Shown here one piece after another: positions 34,762-45,273 of a stretch of DNA of 45,273 nt. Origin of the DNA: Gammaproteobacteria bacterium (GTDB taxonomy: Bacteria > Pseudomonadota > Gammaproteobacteria > QNFE01); assembly GCA_003645455.1 (NCBI GenBank), contig QNFE01000011.1, positions 1 through 45,273 of the forward strand, in the 5' to 3' direction. Each line of letters starts with the position of its first letter. Within the stretch, counting starts at the first letter, position 1. The notes beneath the pieces are model-generated. The model had not been told where the DNA came from. It searched no databases and was given only the letters and a program-made list of their open reading frames with translations. The position numbers and the translations under genes are program-made.

Positions 34762-34838
34762 TCTGATTAACTGCCAAGAACAAACAACAAATGCAGTTAT
34801 AACAAGGGGACATGTCCCCTTGTTAGAAGTTAATCAGA
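34762..34838 (+). repeat. 77-bp palindrome-bearing repeat, family B copy 2
   Basis: The ends TCTGATTAACTGC and GTTAATCAGA flank TGCAGTTATAACAAGGGG and its palindromic partner. It matches the reverse complement of 12420-12496 at 76 of 77 positions. It lies between converging res and the LysR gene, at the right border of the type III locus, and can serve as a two-way terminator. Confidence 0.85.
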
Positions 34839-34851
34839 GGCTCCTATAGAG

Positions 34852-35784
34852 TTATTGTAAAACAAATTTATGGGCGTTTTGCAAGGTGTAATTATAAAAT
34901 TCTGTGGCAATCGGCGATAGTTTTTTTTGAGTTAAATGGGCTACAAACCACTGTCTTTTGATAGGAAAACTTTCAGCTGGCACAACTGATAATTTTTTTG
35001 CCTCTAATTCCCACTCTATCGTATGTTGTGAGACAATTCCCAAACCAAGCCCTGCGGCAACTGATTGTTTGATTGCCTCGCCAGAGTTCATCTCCATAGC
35101 GACTTTAAGCTCACATTTATATTTTTTAAAATGTTTTTGAATGGCTAATCTGGTGCCGGATTGTGCCTCACGCACGACAAATTTTTCTTGGGATAATTTT
35201 GATAGAGTATGAGGTTTTTTGCGGATTAGTTTATTATTAAAAGGGGCAATTATAACTAACGGATTTTCCATAAATGGTTTGGCTTGTAGGGCATAATTTG
35301 CTTTGGGAGTTTGAAAGATTTTATTTTTTGAAAACGGCTCACCCATAATTACCAAATCACATAGATTTTCCTCCAATTGTTGATACATAGTTTTTTGATT
35401 CACTATTGATAGACTAATTTTTATTTTGGGATATTTTTCTACAAAATTTTTCAATAATCTGGTGGCAAATAAACCTGCGGTACTAACAACTGATAAACTT
35501 AAACTGCCTTGTTCTAATTTTAAGGTTTGTTGGACGAAGTCATTGATTTTGCTAAATTGATAGATGGTTTTTTGGGCTTGTTCAAATAGTTGTAATCCGG
35601 TATCTGTGGGGGTTATTTTATTATTTATTTTTTCTATAATCGAGAGCGGAATTTGCTCTTGTAGCAATTTCATCTGCATATAAACTGCCGCTTGGGTAAT
35701 ACAAAGTTTGTCTGCTGTGGCAGCATATGAACTGGTTTTTATAAGGGATGAAAAAACTTGTAGTTGGCGATAGGTGATATGCAA
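34852..35784 (-). CDS. LysR-family transcription regulator (possibly CbbR-like)
   Basis: The 310 residues begin with a LysR helix-turn-helix (YRQLQVFSSLIKTSSYAATA, ADKLCITQAAVYMQMKLLQE) and continue with a periplasmic-binding-fold effector domain (SVVSTAGLFATRLLKNF; AAGLGLGIVSQHTIE). The opening HITYRQLQVF resembles CbbR, the activator of RuBisCO operons, but no Calvin-cycle gene is present, so the assignment stays open. The start appears to be TTG at 35784; no ATG precedes the conserved region. It lies 3 bp after lolB in the same direction, unusual since LysR genes are commonly divergent from their targets. Confidence 0.85.
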   Translation of the reverse strand: MHITYRQLQVFSSLIKTSSYAATADKLCITQAAVYMQMKLLQEQIPLSIIEKINNKITPTDTGLQLFEQAQKTIYQFSKINDFVQQTLKLEQGSLSLSVVSTAGLFATRLLKNFVEKYPKIKISLSIVNQKTMYQQLEENLCDLVIMGEPFSKNKIFQTPKANYALQAKPFMENPLVIIAPFNNKLIRKKPHTLSKLSQEKFVVREAQSGTRLAIQKHFKKYKCELKVAMEMNSGEAIKQSVAAGLGLGIVSQHTIEWELEAKKLSVVPAESFPIKRQWFVAHLTQKKLSPIATEFYNYTLQNAHKFVLQ

Positions 35785-35787
35785 AAA

Positions 35788-36435
35788 TTAAATCCCCATC
35801 AAAGGAATACGTTTTTTTGTTTTTGGTTTGGGTTTGTTAAAAATCCATTCATCAATATCAAAAACAATTGACAAATCGCCGCTTTTAAGGCGGACAAACA
35901 TCGGCATAGGTATGTTGTCAACTTGGGTCCAGTCTGATAATTCTGCCTGATATTTATTGTTGCTAATTTTATCAATATCACCTGCCTCATTAAAACTATA
36001 TTTATCGTTTTGGTGGGTTAAAGCAAATAGCCAAAGTTTTAATTTTTGAAGAGGGATTTTAAAACCTGTAATTTTATAGACCAAATCTTGGGCGTTTTTT
36101 GCTTTGATTTTTTCGCCCTTATTTGTTGTAGCGATAGCATTGTTTTTATCTGATTTAACACTTAGATAAGTTGTGCCAAATGAGCTTAATAACATATATA
36201 ATTTATCTTGATTTTGAATCCAAACAATATTGACACTTTGTTTTTTGTCTTTTGTTTTGATGGTTGCCTGTCCGTTTAGTTGCCAGTTTTTGATGTTTAA
36301 TAAGTCTTTGTTTCTCTGTTGCATATTTAAAACTGCATCAGATTCGCTCATCGGAGGTTTGCCAGCACAAGAGCTCAATAACAATAATATGGCAGAGAGA
36401 GCAAAGATGTTTTTAATAATTCGCATAGTTTTCAT
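35788..36435 (-). CDS. lolB: Outer-membrane lipoprotein receptor LolB
   Basis: LolB accepts lipoproteins from LolA and inserts them in the outer membrane, itself being a lipoprotein. The 215 residues have a signal with lipobox LLSSC (Cys23), then NWQLNGQATIKTKDKKQSVN, IVWIQNQDKLYMLLSSFGT and the C-terminal WTQVDNIPMPMFVRLKSGDL, following the family's eleven-strand barrel pattern. Sequence similarity to E. coli LolB is modest but pattern and length fit. Overlap ATGA with the TPR gene upstream. ispE, which follows lolB in many gammaproteobacteria, is absent; a LysR gene is there instead. Confidence 0.85.
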   Translation of the reverse strand: MKTMRIIKNIFALSAILLLLSSCAGKPPMSESDAVLNMQQRNKDLLNIKNWQLNGQATIKTKDKKQSVNIVWIQNQDKLYMLLSSFGTTYLSVKSDKNNAIATTNKGEKIKAKNAQDLVYKITGFKIPLQKLKLWLFALTHQNDKYSFNEAGDIDKISNNKYQAELSDWTQVDNIPMPMFVRLKSGDLSIVFDIDEWIFNKPKPKTKKRIPLMGI

Positions 36436-38159
36436 TTTTTATATTTTTGATAAGTTTTTAATAATACTTCATCTTCTGGAAATTTTGCAAGTGCTTTTTG
36501 CCAAATTTTCAAAGCCTCATCTTTGCGATTTAATTCCCATAAAACCTCGCCCAGATGGGAGCTTATTTCAGGATCAAATAATAATTTATGGGCTTTTTTT
36601 AAATGTAATAAAGCCGTTGATAATTGATTTTGTTTGTATTTTAACCAACCGAAGGTATCAACAATAGCAGGATTTTCAGGCTCTAACAAAAAAGCCTGTT
36701 TAGCATAAACCGCAGCCTCCTCTAATCTGTTATCAAAGCGAGTAATTAAAATATATGCCAAAGCATTTAAAGCGGATGAGTTTTTGCTATCTGCGGTTAA
36801 GATTTTAATTAAATCTTGTTCGGCAATATCTAATTTATCAAGTTTATCAGCAAGCAAAGATCTGCTAAGTAACAGTCTTTCATTGTTTGGATTATTTTTT
36901 AAACGATTGCTTAAAATAATAAATCCCTCTTCATATTTTTTTTGCTGTTGTAAAAAAGTTGCCATCAAAATATCAAGTTTTATTAAGATTTTTTCATCAT
37001 CAAAACGTGTAGATGCTCGCAGGATATAATCAATCGCAGCCTGTTCCTCTCCCAATAGATTTAAAATATGGGCTACCTCATAAACAGCTCTATAATTATA
37101 ATCACCACTTGAAACAGCGGAAAAATATTTAAGTGCTTCGTTATAGTTTGTATGTGCTTTTTTGATTTTACCCATATAATAATAACAATTTTGGGTTTGG
37201 ATCTCCGCTTGGATTAACATCTTAAATCTATGTTCTGCTTGCCGATAAAACCCACCCTCAAACAACAAAACAGCTGTGATGTATAAATATCTATCATCGT
37301 TGTGTTTAGCGGCAATCTCAAAAGCTTTGTCTAACAACTTATAGGTATTTCTATTGTGTGTCTTTGCATCAATTTGCATCGATGCATAGTTTAAAATAAC
37401 CCGCACATTATTTTTATTTTTACTCATTGATGATTTAGCAAAAGCCAAGGCTTGTTTGGTTTTTTTCAAAGCGAATAATATTTGTGATTTTAAAATCAAA
37501 CTATCAATATGATTTGGATTAGATTTTAATGATAGGTTAATTTGTTTGTGTGCTGATAAATATTCTTTATTTTCAAAAAGGATTTTTGCCTTAGTGTATA
37601 AAAAAGTAGAGTTTTTACGATATTTTGTGATAAATTTATCAACAACTGTTATTTTTATGGTTTTATTGTTATTGCTAATCAACAAAGAGCCGATAGTTTT
37701 TTTTGCATTTTTTTTATTTTTACTTTTTTTGATGCCTGTGAGTGCATTTTGATAAGCGAGATTTATATTTTCTTCTGATATATAATGACTAAATAGCATA
37801 AAATAAACCTGTGGTTTATTAGGTTCAATTTTTTGCCATTTTTTTGTTATAATTCCTTGGGCTTGGTGGTTTTTGTTTTTTATTGCCAAAGATAAAGCCC
37901 GTGAGATTATTTTTAGATCATCTGTTTTTTGGACTGCCATAAGATAACTTTTTAAGGCTAATTTATAATTATTTTTTTTGTAGGCAGTCTCTGCTAACAA
38001 AACCAAAGTAAACATTCTGTCGTCATCTATTGTCGTTATGTTTTGTGTATTTTGTTTGTTATTTGCTGTTTTTATTGAGTCGTTATTTTTTTTATCATCG
38101 GTTGTTTCGCAACCTAACAAAATAATAAAAGATATAAAAATAAACAGAAAAAATCGCAT
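36432..38159 (-). CDS. TPR-repeat lipoprotein
   Basis: The 575-residue protein has a lipoprotein signal (RFFLFIFISFIILLGCE, Cys17) and a low-complexity Asn/Thr linker. About ten TPR-like helical repeats follow to the end, for example YKKNNYKLALKSYLMAVQ, EYLSAHKQINLSLKSNPNHI, NSSALNALAYIL and FDNRLEEAAVYAKQAFLLEP. It is expected to sit in the periplasm as a scaffold. TPR proteins are common directly upstream of lolB in gammaproteobacteria; the function is not established. It overlaps lolB by four bases. No gene symbol is justified. Confidence 0.85.
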   Translation of the reverse strand: MRFFLFIFISFIILLGCETTDDKKNNDSIKTANNKQNTQNITTIDDDRMFTLVLLAETAYKKNNYKLALKSYLMAVQKTDDLKIISRALSLAIKNKNHQAQGIITKKWQKIEPNKPQVYFMLFSHYISEENINLAYQNALTGIKKSKNKKNAKKTIGSLLISNNNKTIKITVVDKFITKYRKNSTFLYTKAKILFENKEYLSAHKQINLSLKSNPNHIDSLILKSQILFALKKTKQALAFAKSSMSKNKNNVRVILNYASMQIDAKTHNRNTYKLLDKAFEIAAKHNDDRYLYITAVLLFEGGFYRQAEHRFKMLIQAEIQTQNCYYYMGKIKKAHTNYNEALKYFSAVSSGDYNYRAVYEVAHILNLLGEEQAAIDYILRASTRFDDEKILIKLDILMATFLQQQKKYEEGFIILSNRLKNNPNNERLLLSRSLLADKLDKLDIAEQDLIKILTADSKNSSALNALAYILITRFDNRLEEAAVYAKQAFLLEPENPAIVDTFGWLKYKQNQLSTALLHLKKAHKLLFDPEISSHLGEVLWELNRKDEALKIWQKALAKFPEDEVLLKTYQKYKK

Positions 38160-38207
38160 AGGAGGTTATTAACAAGAAAAAACGGTAATTATAATCTATT
38201 TTTATAA

Positions 38208-40664
<2,457 letters not shown>

Positions 40665-40697
40665 CTATTTGTTATAAAGTGATACAATAGATGAAAT

Positions 40698-40709
40698 GAG
40701 ACCTTTGCA
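40698..40709. repeat. Single family A end just before the helicase start
   Basis: GAGACCTTTGCA matches the first 12 bases of the family A elements exactly and is followed by AAAATG, the ATG being the start of the exonuclease-RecQ gene. No inverted partner is within 100 bp; the nearest is TGCAAAGGTCTC at 44671-44682 beyond the gene. Confidence 0.65.
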
Positions 40710-40712
40710 AAA

Positions 40713-43700
40713 ATGTCCCTAATAGCCTATCTTGATATTGAAGTAAACCCCAACAACTCATCAATCAAGGAGTTAGGTTTATTGGTAGAAAAATTTGGAA
40801 TAAAAGGCTCATCCATAAGTTACATTAGCAAAATTATCAAGCATTATAAACCAAATTATATTTGTGGGCATAATTTTGTCAAACATGATAAGTATTTTTT
40901 ATCTGACACTAGTTTTAATCCAATTTTTAATGAGGTTGAAATTATTGATACTTTATATTTGTCAATGTTGCTGTTCCCTCATAAAATATCACATAAACTA
41001 TTAAAACCATACAAAGATGAGATAAATATTGAAAACAATCCATTAGGAGATGCCGAACAAACAAAAAATCTATTTAATTTTTTGGATGAAAAATACAACG
41101 AATGCGATAAAAGTTTGCAACAAATTTTTTGGCAACTGTTGCATGATAATAAATACTATAAGGGGTATTTTATTTATAAAAATATATCTTACGAAAATGA
41201 CACTGATATATTTTTATACTTAAAAGAAAAATTAAAAGATAAGATTCAATGCCAACGAAATGAATTTAATGAATATGTTGCCACCTGCCCATTAGAATTA
41301 TCTTTTATAATTGCTTTTTTGTTAACTGATAATAAAACTGCCATATCAGAGATAATTTTTAAAAACCATCCTGATGTTGTCAAGATTTTAAAAGTCATAA
41401 CATTTAATAAAGAATTAATCAGCGGCGATTATTTAACTAATTTTGCCAAAAATGAATTTGGTTTCACTGATTTTAAATTCCGCAAATTTGACAAAGCAAA
41501 CAATGATATATTCAATCGTGGTGTAATTTCTCAAAAAGATATCATCCAAGATTCATCAGGTTATGATTCTGTCTTAGCGATTCTACCAACAGGTGGTGGC
41601 AAGACTTTTACCTTTCAACTGCCGGCTTTAATAAAAGCACAAGCATATAAATCTCTCACAGTTGTTATATCACCATTACAAGCATTGATGAAAGATCAAA
41701 TTCAAAGTTTTAAAGATAAGAATCAAAATTTTATTGTTACTGCTGTTAGTGGATTTTTAAGCCCAATTGAAAGATTGAATAACATTGAAGAGGTAAGAAA
41801 CGGAAATATTGATATATTATATTTAGCCCCTGAGTCATTAAGAGCAAATACTGTTATCAGTGCTTTAAAAAAAAGAATAATCGAGAGGTTTGTAATTGAT
41901 GAGGCACATTGTTTATCAACCTGGGGACATGATTTCAGACATGATTATTTTTATATTTCCACTATCATAAAAGAGTTACAAACAGAAAAACACCAACATA
42001 AAATTCCAGTATCTTGTTTTACAGCAACAGCAAAACCTGAGGTAATTTTAGATATAAAAAAACATTTTGCCGACAAACTTGCCATAAATTTTACAGAATT
42101 TATAGGCTCCGCAGAGCGAGAAAATTTAAATTACAAAGCTATAAAGGTCAACTCTGTTGAAGAAAAATATAATGTTTTGATTGAAGAATTGCAAAGAATC
42201 AATGAAAATAAAAAAGTTGCAACTATTATTTATATTCCCCACAATGCCAAAAAATGTCGTGATATTTGTGAACAATTATTACAAGACCCAAAGATCAACT
42301 CTTTGGATTTAGTAATTGAAACATTTTACTCCAAACTTGATGAAGATATTGAAAATGGAAAAAAAATAGGACGCAATAAAAATGAAATTTTAGATGATTT
42401 TATAGAGAATAAAATTGATGTTGTGGTAGCAACCACAGCTTTTGGTATGGGGATTGACAAACCAAATATTCAAGCTGTTATCCATTTTGAACAATCCGAT
42501 AGTTTAGAATCATACATACAAGAATCAGGACGTGGTGCCAGAGATGAAAAATTAGAAGCAGAATGCATCGTCCTATATTCAATTGAAGACTTTAATCGTG
42601 CTTTTAATAATTTAAATCGCAGTAAAGTAGGATATCCAGAAATCACAAGTGTAGTAAAATACTTGAAAAAAATAAATTTACAAACAATATACAAAACTCC
42701 CAAAGAAATTGCAGAGAAAATGGGTATAGATACCGAAGATTCAAAAATAGATTATAAAACTACTATCAATACAGCAATTGCAGAATTAGAGAACCATAAC
42801 ATCCTAACAAGAGGACAAAACAAAACCAGAATATTTGCTACATCATTTGATGATAATGGCAAAAGAATGGATAGGGTGCACGAAATATTAGACCCATTAG
42901 AAAAAGAAAAAAAACTTGATGATTGTTATAAAGATATGATTCTTGTTATGCAAAATATAAGCAACAGAAGCAAACTCGATGTGATTGAAATAGATGATTT
43001 AGCATCAATAGTAGGGGTAGATAACAGAAAAATGTATAAAGTTATGTCGTATCTTACGAATGCAGAATTATTAAAGTTTGATAACGATATAAGTATTTTT
43101 ATAAACAACGAAAATGATAAATTAAACAAGGAGTTTGAAAAACATTTTAAGTTAGAGTGGCAAATTTTAGAAAAAATAAAAAAATTACCAGAATATGAAA
43201 AAAATATTAATTTAAGATATTTGAATGATTTTCCAGACACCGAAAACCACATAAAACAAATTAAAAAAATAGTTCAAAGTTGGCAAACTCTTGCAAAAAT
43301 TAAAACTAAAATTTTTAATGTCAGATTTAAAAAAGACCATTGTTATTGCGAATTTAACGAAGGAGCCGGATGGAACGACATAGAAAAACAAATATTAGTT
43401 AGGCAAAACATTTGTGAGTTCATTAAAAATGAAACAATTGCATTACTTGAAGAAAAAATAAAAAATAAAATAAAATTATCAAAGAAAAAAGATGAAGTAG
43501 AATTATCAACAATCAATCTAAAAGTGGCATCCGACAACAAGAATCAAAAAATTTCAATAACAGGATTTCATCACTGCATTGTATATTTGCATAACAATTT
43601 GGATAATTTTCAATTAAGAAAAGGTAGGTTGATTTATCATCAAGCATATAAAATTATCAAACAAGAAGGTATGAATATCAATAAACCCTATCAACAAATG

Positions 43701-44486
43701 AAACATTACAATCAAACTTTAAAGCCATACTATGAAAGAAAAATTGAAGCCGTGCATATTTTAATTAAATTTTTAACTATGTTAGTTAAAGATAGCATAA
43801 AAAATACAAAGTCATATGTTGCTGATTATTTTGTTATGGATTATAAGAAATTTAAGAAAAAATATAAATTTGATGAAAGTAAAATTAAACTACCAATAAC
43901 ACAAGAACGTTTAAATGCAATTATCAAAGATTTAAACTCGGAACAGAAAAAAGTATTTGATGATGTATATATTTGCATTGAGAATAATTTTTTTCAAAAT
44001 GACTACGATAAAAGATTATTTTATGTAGCAATAAGTAGAGCAAAAAATCATTTATCAATCAACTTAAAAAATAATAATTTTCTATCATCGTATCAAGATG
44101 AAATAATAAATTACGACAATATTGATGCTGAACCAAAAAAAATAGTTTTTATGATGGGGCTGGGAGATATAAGTCTTGTAAACGAATACTCTCAACGAGG
44201 AGTAGAGCGATCAAATCCAATGGCAGGTGAAATAGTCAATATTAAAGAAATAAAAACAGATTGGTTCTGTGTTTATAAAAATAATGCTCAAATAGCATCG
44301 CTGTCAAAAGCTAACGACAATCAAAGATTAAGTTATAAAATTATACAAAAAATAAAAGCAGGATATGTTTTAAATCAAGAAGCAAAAGTAGAACACGTAG
44401 TTGTATGGACCAATAAAGATGATGACAAAAAATATCATCAAGTTTTATGTAAAATTTATATGCAGAAAAAGAATATTATTCAATAA
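40713..44486 (+). CDS. Exonuclease-RecQ helicase fusion with C-terminal SF1 helicase remnant
   Basis: Four parts are visible in 1257 residues. Residues 1-125 look like a DEDD 3'-5' exonuclease: LDIE (Asp8, Glu10), GHNFVKHD (Asp59) and NNPLGDAEQT (Asp113), with Asn where DEDDh enzymes have His. Residues about 265-640 are a RecQ helicase: LPTGGGKTFTFQLPAL (about 291-306), VIDEAHCLSTWGHDFRHDY (about 394), TATAKPEV, AFGMGIDKPNIQ and QESGRGARD (about 604). A middle helical part follows. Near 1074 LNSEQKKVFDD resembles the Q-motif start of an SF1 (UvrD/Pif1-like) helicase, and at about 1100 RLFYVAISRAKNHL is SF1 motif VI; everything between is missing. No ribosome site is seen before the ATG. A role in DNA repair or defence is inference. 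Confidence 0.85.
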   Translation: MSLIAYLDIEVNPNNSSIKELGLLVEKFGIKGSSISYISKIIKHYKPNYICGHNFVKHDKYFLSDTSFNPIFNEVEIIDTLYLSMLLFPHKISHKLLKPYKDEINIENNPLGDAEQTKNLFNFLDEKYNECDKSLQQIFWQLLHDNKYYKGYFIYKNISYENDTDIFLYLKEKLKDKIQCQRNEFNEYVATCPLELSFIIAFLLTDNKTAISEIIFKNHPDVVKILKVITFNKELISGDYLTNFAKNEFGFTDFKFRKFDKANNDIFNRGVISQKDIIQDSSGYDSVLAILPTGGGKTFTFQLPALIKAQAYKSLTVVISPLQALMKDQIQSFKDKNQNFIVTAVSGFLSPIERLNNIEEVRNGNIDILYLAPESLRANTVISALKKRIIERFVIDEAHCLSTWGHDFRHDYFYISTIIKELQTEKHQHKIPVSCFTATAKPEVILDIKKHFADKLAINFTEFIGSAERENLNYKAIKVNSVEEKYNVLIEELQRINENKKVATIIYIPHNAKKCRDICEQLLQDPKINSLDLVIETFYSKLDEDIENGKKIGRNKNEILDDFIENKIDVVVATTAFGMGIDKPNIQAVIHFEQSDSLESYIQESGRGARDEKLEAECIVLYSIEDFNRAFNNLNRSKVGYPEITSVVKYLKKINLQTIYKTPKEIAEKMGIDTEDSKIDYKTTINTAIAELENHNILTRGQNKTRIFATSFDDNGKRMDRVHEILDPLEKEKKLDDCYKDMILVMQNISNRSKLDVIEIDDLASIVGVDNRKMYKVMSYLTNAELLKFDNDISIFINNENDKLNKEFEKHFKLEWQILEKIKKLPEYEKNINLRYLNDFPDTENHIKQIKKIVQSWQTLAKIKTKIFNVRFKKDHCYCEFNEGAGWNDIEKQILVRQNICEFIKNETIALLEEKIKNKIKLSKKKDEVELSTINLKVASDNKNQKISITGFHHCIVYLHNNLDNFQLRKGRLIYHQAYKIIKQEGMNINKPYQQMKHYNQTLKPYYERKIEAVHILIKFLTMLVKDSIKNTKSYVADYFVMDYKKFKKKYKFDESKIKLPITQERLNAIIKDLNSEQKKVFDDVYICIENNFFQNDYDKRLFYVAISRAKNHLSINLKNNNFLSSYQDEIINYDNIDAEPKKIVFMMGLGDISLVNEYSQRGVERSNPMAGEIVNIKEIKTDWFCVYKNNAQIASLSKANDNQRLSYKIIQKIKAGYVLNQEAKVEHVVVWTNKDDDKKYHQVLCKIYMQKKNIIQ

Positions 44487-44682
44487 AGACCTTTTTATAA
44501 ATCAAGCATAATTTATAAAACACACAAAATCCGCCTTTTTATAGCATCACAAAATGTAGCGAGGAACTCCAAAGAACTTGCCATTTTCCTTATTTTTGCT
44601 ATATCACAAACGAAGTGAGGAAATTCAAAAATGCACTATTTTTTATACTATTTAAATAATACTTGAATTATGCAAAGGTCTC
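44486..44682. repeat. Longer, worn family A element (about 197 bp)
   Basis: AAGACCTTTTTATAAATCAA at the left and TTGAATTATGCAAAGGTCTC at the right are the diverged left and intact right ends of family A. The inside (GCGAGGAACTCC...ACGAAGTGAGGAAATTC) has inverted CGAG/GTGAGG-like parts and no gene. It begins at the helicase stop codon, so the helicase's stop overlaps the element. Region 44487-44750 otherwise holds only AT-rich sequence before the next start. Confidence 0.65.
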
Positions 44683-44750
44683 AAAAAATATTCACAACAA
44701 CAAAAAAATAACAACATATAGATAAACAATCTGTTATTATATTGCTTGTT

Positions 44751-45273
44751 ATGAAACCCAAACTTAAAAAACTACCAATCGGCATCTCAACTCTGCGAAA
44801 CATCATAGAGGGCGATTATCTATACATAGATAAAACAGATCTGGCATTAGATTTGATAAACAATGGACAATATTACTTTCTCTCGCGCCCTCGTCGTTTT
44901 GGCAAGTCTTTATTCTTAGACACCTTACGAACCATATTTGACGGCGACAAAGAGTTGTTTAAAGATTTATATATTTATGATAAATATGTTTTTATCAAAC
45001 ATCCGGTTATAAAGATTAGTTTTAATAGTGGAGATTTTAGCTCTAAGGCATCTTTTCATAAAAGAGTTTTGACTATATTAAAAATAAATCAAAATAGTCT
45101 AAGCATAGAGTGTGATCAAGATATGACAAGTGCAGATTGTTTTGAAGAACTGATTATCAAATCTTTTAACAAACACCAACAAAAAGTAGTTATCCTTATT
45201 GACGAATATGACAAACCTATTTTGGACAACATAGAAGACACACCCACTGCCACCATTATGCGCGAAGAGTTAA
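44751..45273 (+). CDS. AAA-ATPase-like / PD-(D/E)XK family protein, 5' part (runs off window)
   Basis: The frame from ATG 44751 reads PKLKKLPIGISTLRNIIEGD, YLYIDKTDLALDLINNGQYY, then FLSRPRRFGKSLFLDTL (a Walker A-like RPRRFGKS) and later VVILIDEYDKPILDNIED (Walker B). This matches the widespread AAA-ATPase-like family (Pfam AAA-ATPase_like with a DUF1703 nuclease domain), common in many copies in some Bacteroidetes, Clostridia and symbiont genomes. The first 174 codons are present; the nuclease part, if any, is outside. Function is not known. Start is supported by ACAATCTGTTATTATATTGC upstream with a TATTAT box, but no clear ribosome site. Confidence 0.85.
   Translation, partial: MKPKLKKLPIGISTLRNIIEGDYLYIDKTDLALDLINNGQYYFLSRPRRFGKSLFLDTLRTIFDGDKELFKDLYIYDKYVFIKHPVIKISFNSGDFSSKASFHKRVLTILKINQNSLSIECDQDMTSADCFEELIIKSFNKHQQKVVILIDEYDKPILDNIEDTPTATIMREEL

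Noticed and set aside
36230-36667. 145-codon plus-strand frame opposite lolB and the TPR gene
   Set aside because: It overlaps two well-supported genes with signal peptides and lacks any recognisable motif.

Overview
The window is AT-rich, gene-dense DNA from a gammaproteobacterium. The lineage call rests on MltC, LolB, YgfB, YbeD, RarA, FtsH/RlmE, the tRNA order Gly(GCC)-Cys(GCA)-Leu(UAA) known from Escherichia coli glyW-cysT-leuZ, and a complete-looking gyrB. The low GC, eroded small transposon ends, broken rpoD copy and many dispersed repeats would fit a host-associated or recently reduced genome (a sulfur-oxidiser symbiont is one guess), but nothing here names the species.

Layout. (1) 1-417: the end of an rpoD-like gene whose middle is missing, then a 70-bp palindromic element. 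(2) 534-12061, minus strand: eight tightly packed genes in the order recN, trkA, a single-chain restriction-modification enzyme, trkH, lptF, lptG, a PAP2 phosphatase, eptA-like. Junctions overlap or are 3-6 bp apart, so DNA repair, potassium uptake, DNA restriction, LPS export and probable lipid A modification may share a transcript. The PAP2 gene is out of frame at a run of twelve C, a candidate phase-variation switch. (3) 12062-12557: gene-free, filled with repeats. (4) 12558-21575, minus: hemW, ybeD, dat, dacA, ygfB, rarA, mltC, infC (best start codon is ATC), thrS and tRNA-Val. (5) 21680-23484: a methyltransferase, tRNA-Ser, a four-helix-bundle gene and tRNAs Leu, Cys and Gly. (6) 23608-26766, plus: rlmE, ftsH with an unusual lysine-rich tail, and a flavin-type oxidase gene. 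(7) 26793-27133: GC-richer interspersed repeat block, then trhP on the minus strand.

(8) 28470-34838 is an accessory defence locus: type III methyltransferase (mod), a HAD hydrolase, a RelB/YafQ toxin-antitoxin pair and type III restriction subunit (res). It is bordered by a nested palindromic element on the left and a 77-bp repeat on the right, with another copy of the 77-bp repeat between yafQ and res and a related palindrome inside the mod reading frame. (9) 34852-38159, minus: a TPR lipoprotein, lolB and a LysR regulator. (10) 38271-40664: gyrB. (11) 40698-45273: a 1257-residue exonuclease-RecQ helicase carrying a remnant of a second helicase core, lying between inverted copies of the same transposon-type end, then a partial AAA-ATPase-like gene running off the window.

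Most notable: the poly-C switch next to eptA; the mod-HAD-toxin/antitoxin-res locus with its repeats; the exonuclease-RecQ-SF1-remnant protein; and internal losses in both rpoD and the helicase that keep the first and last conserved motifs.
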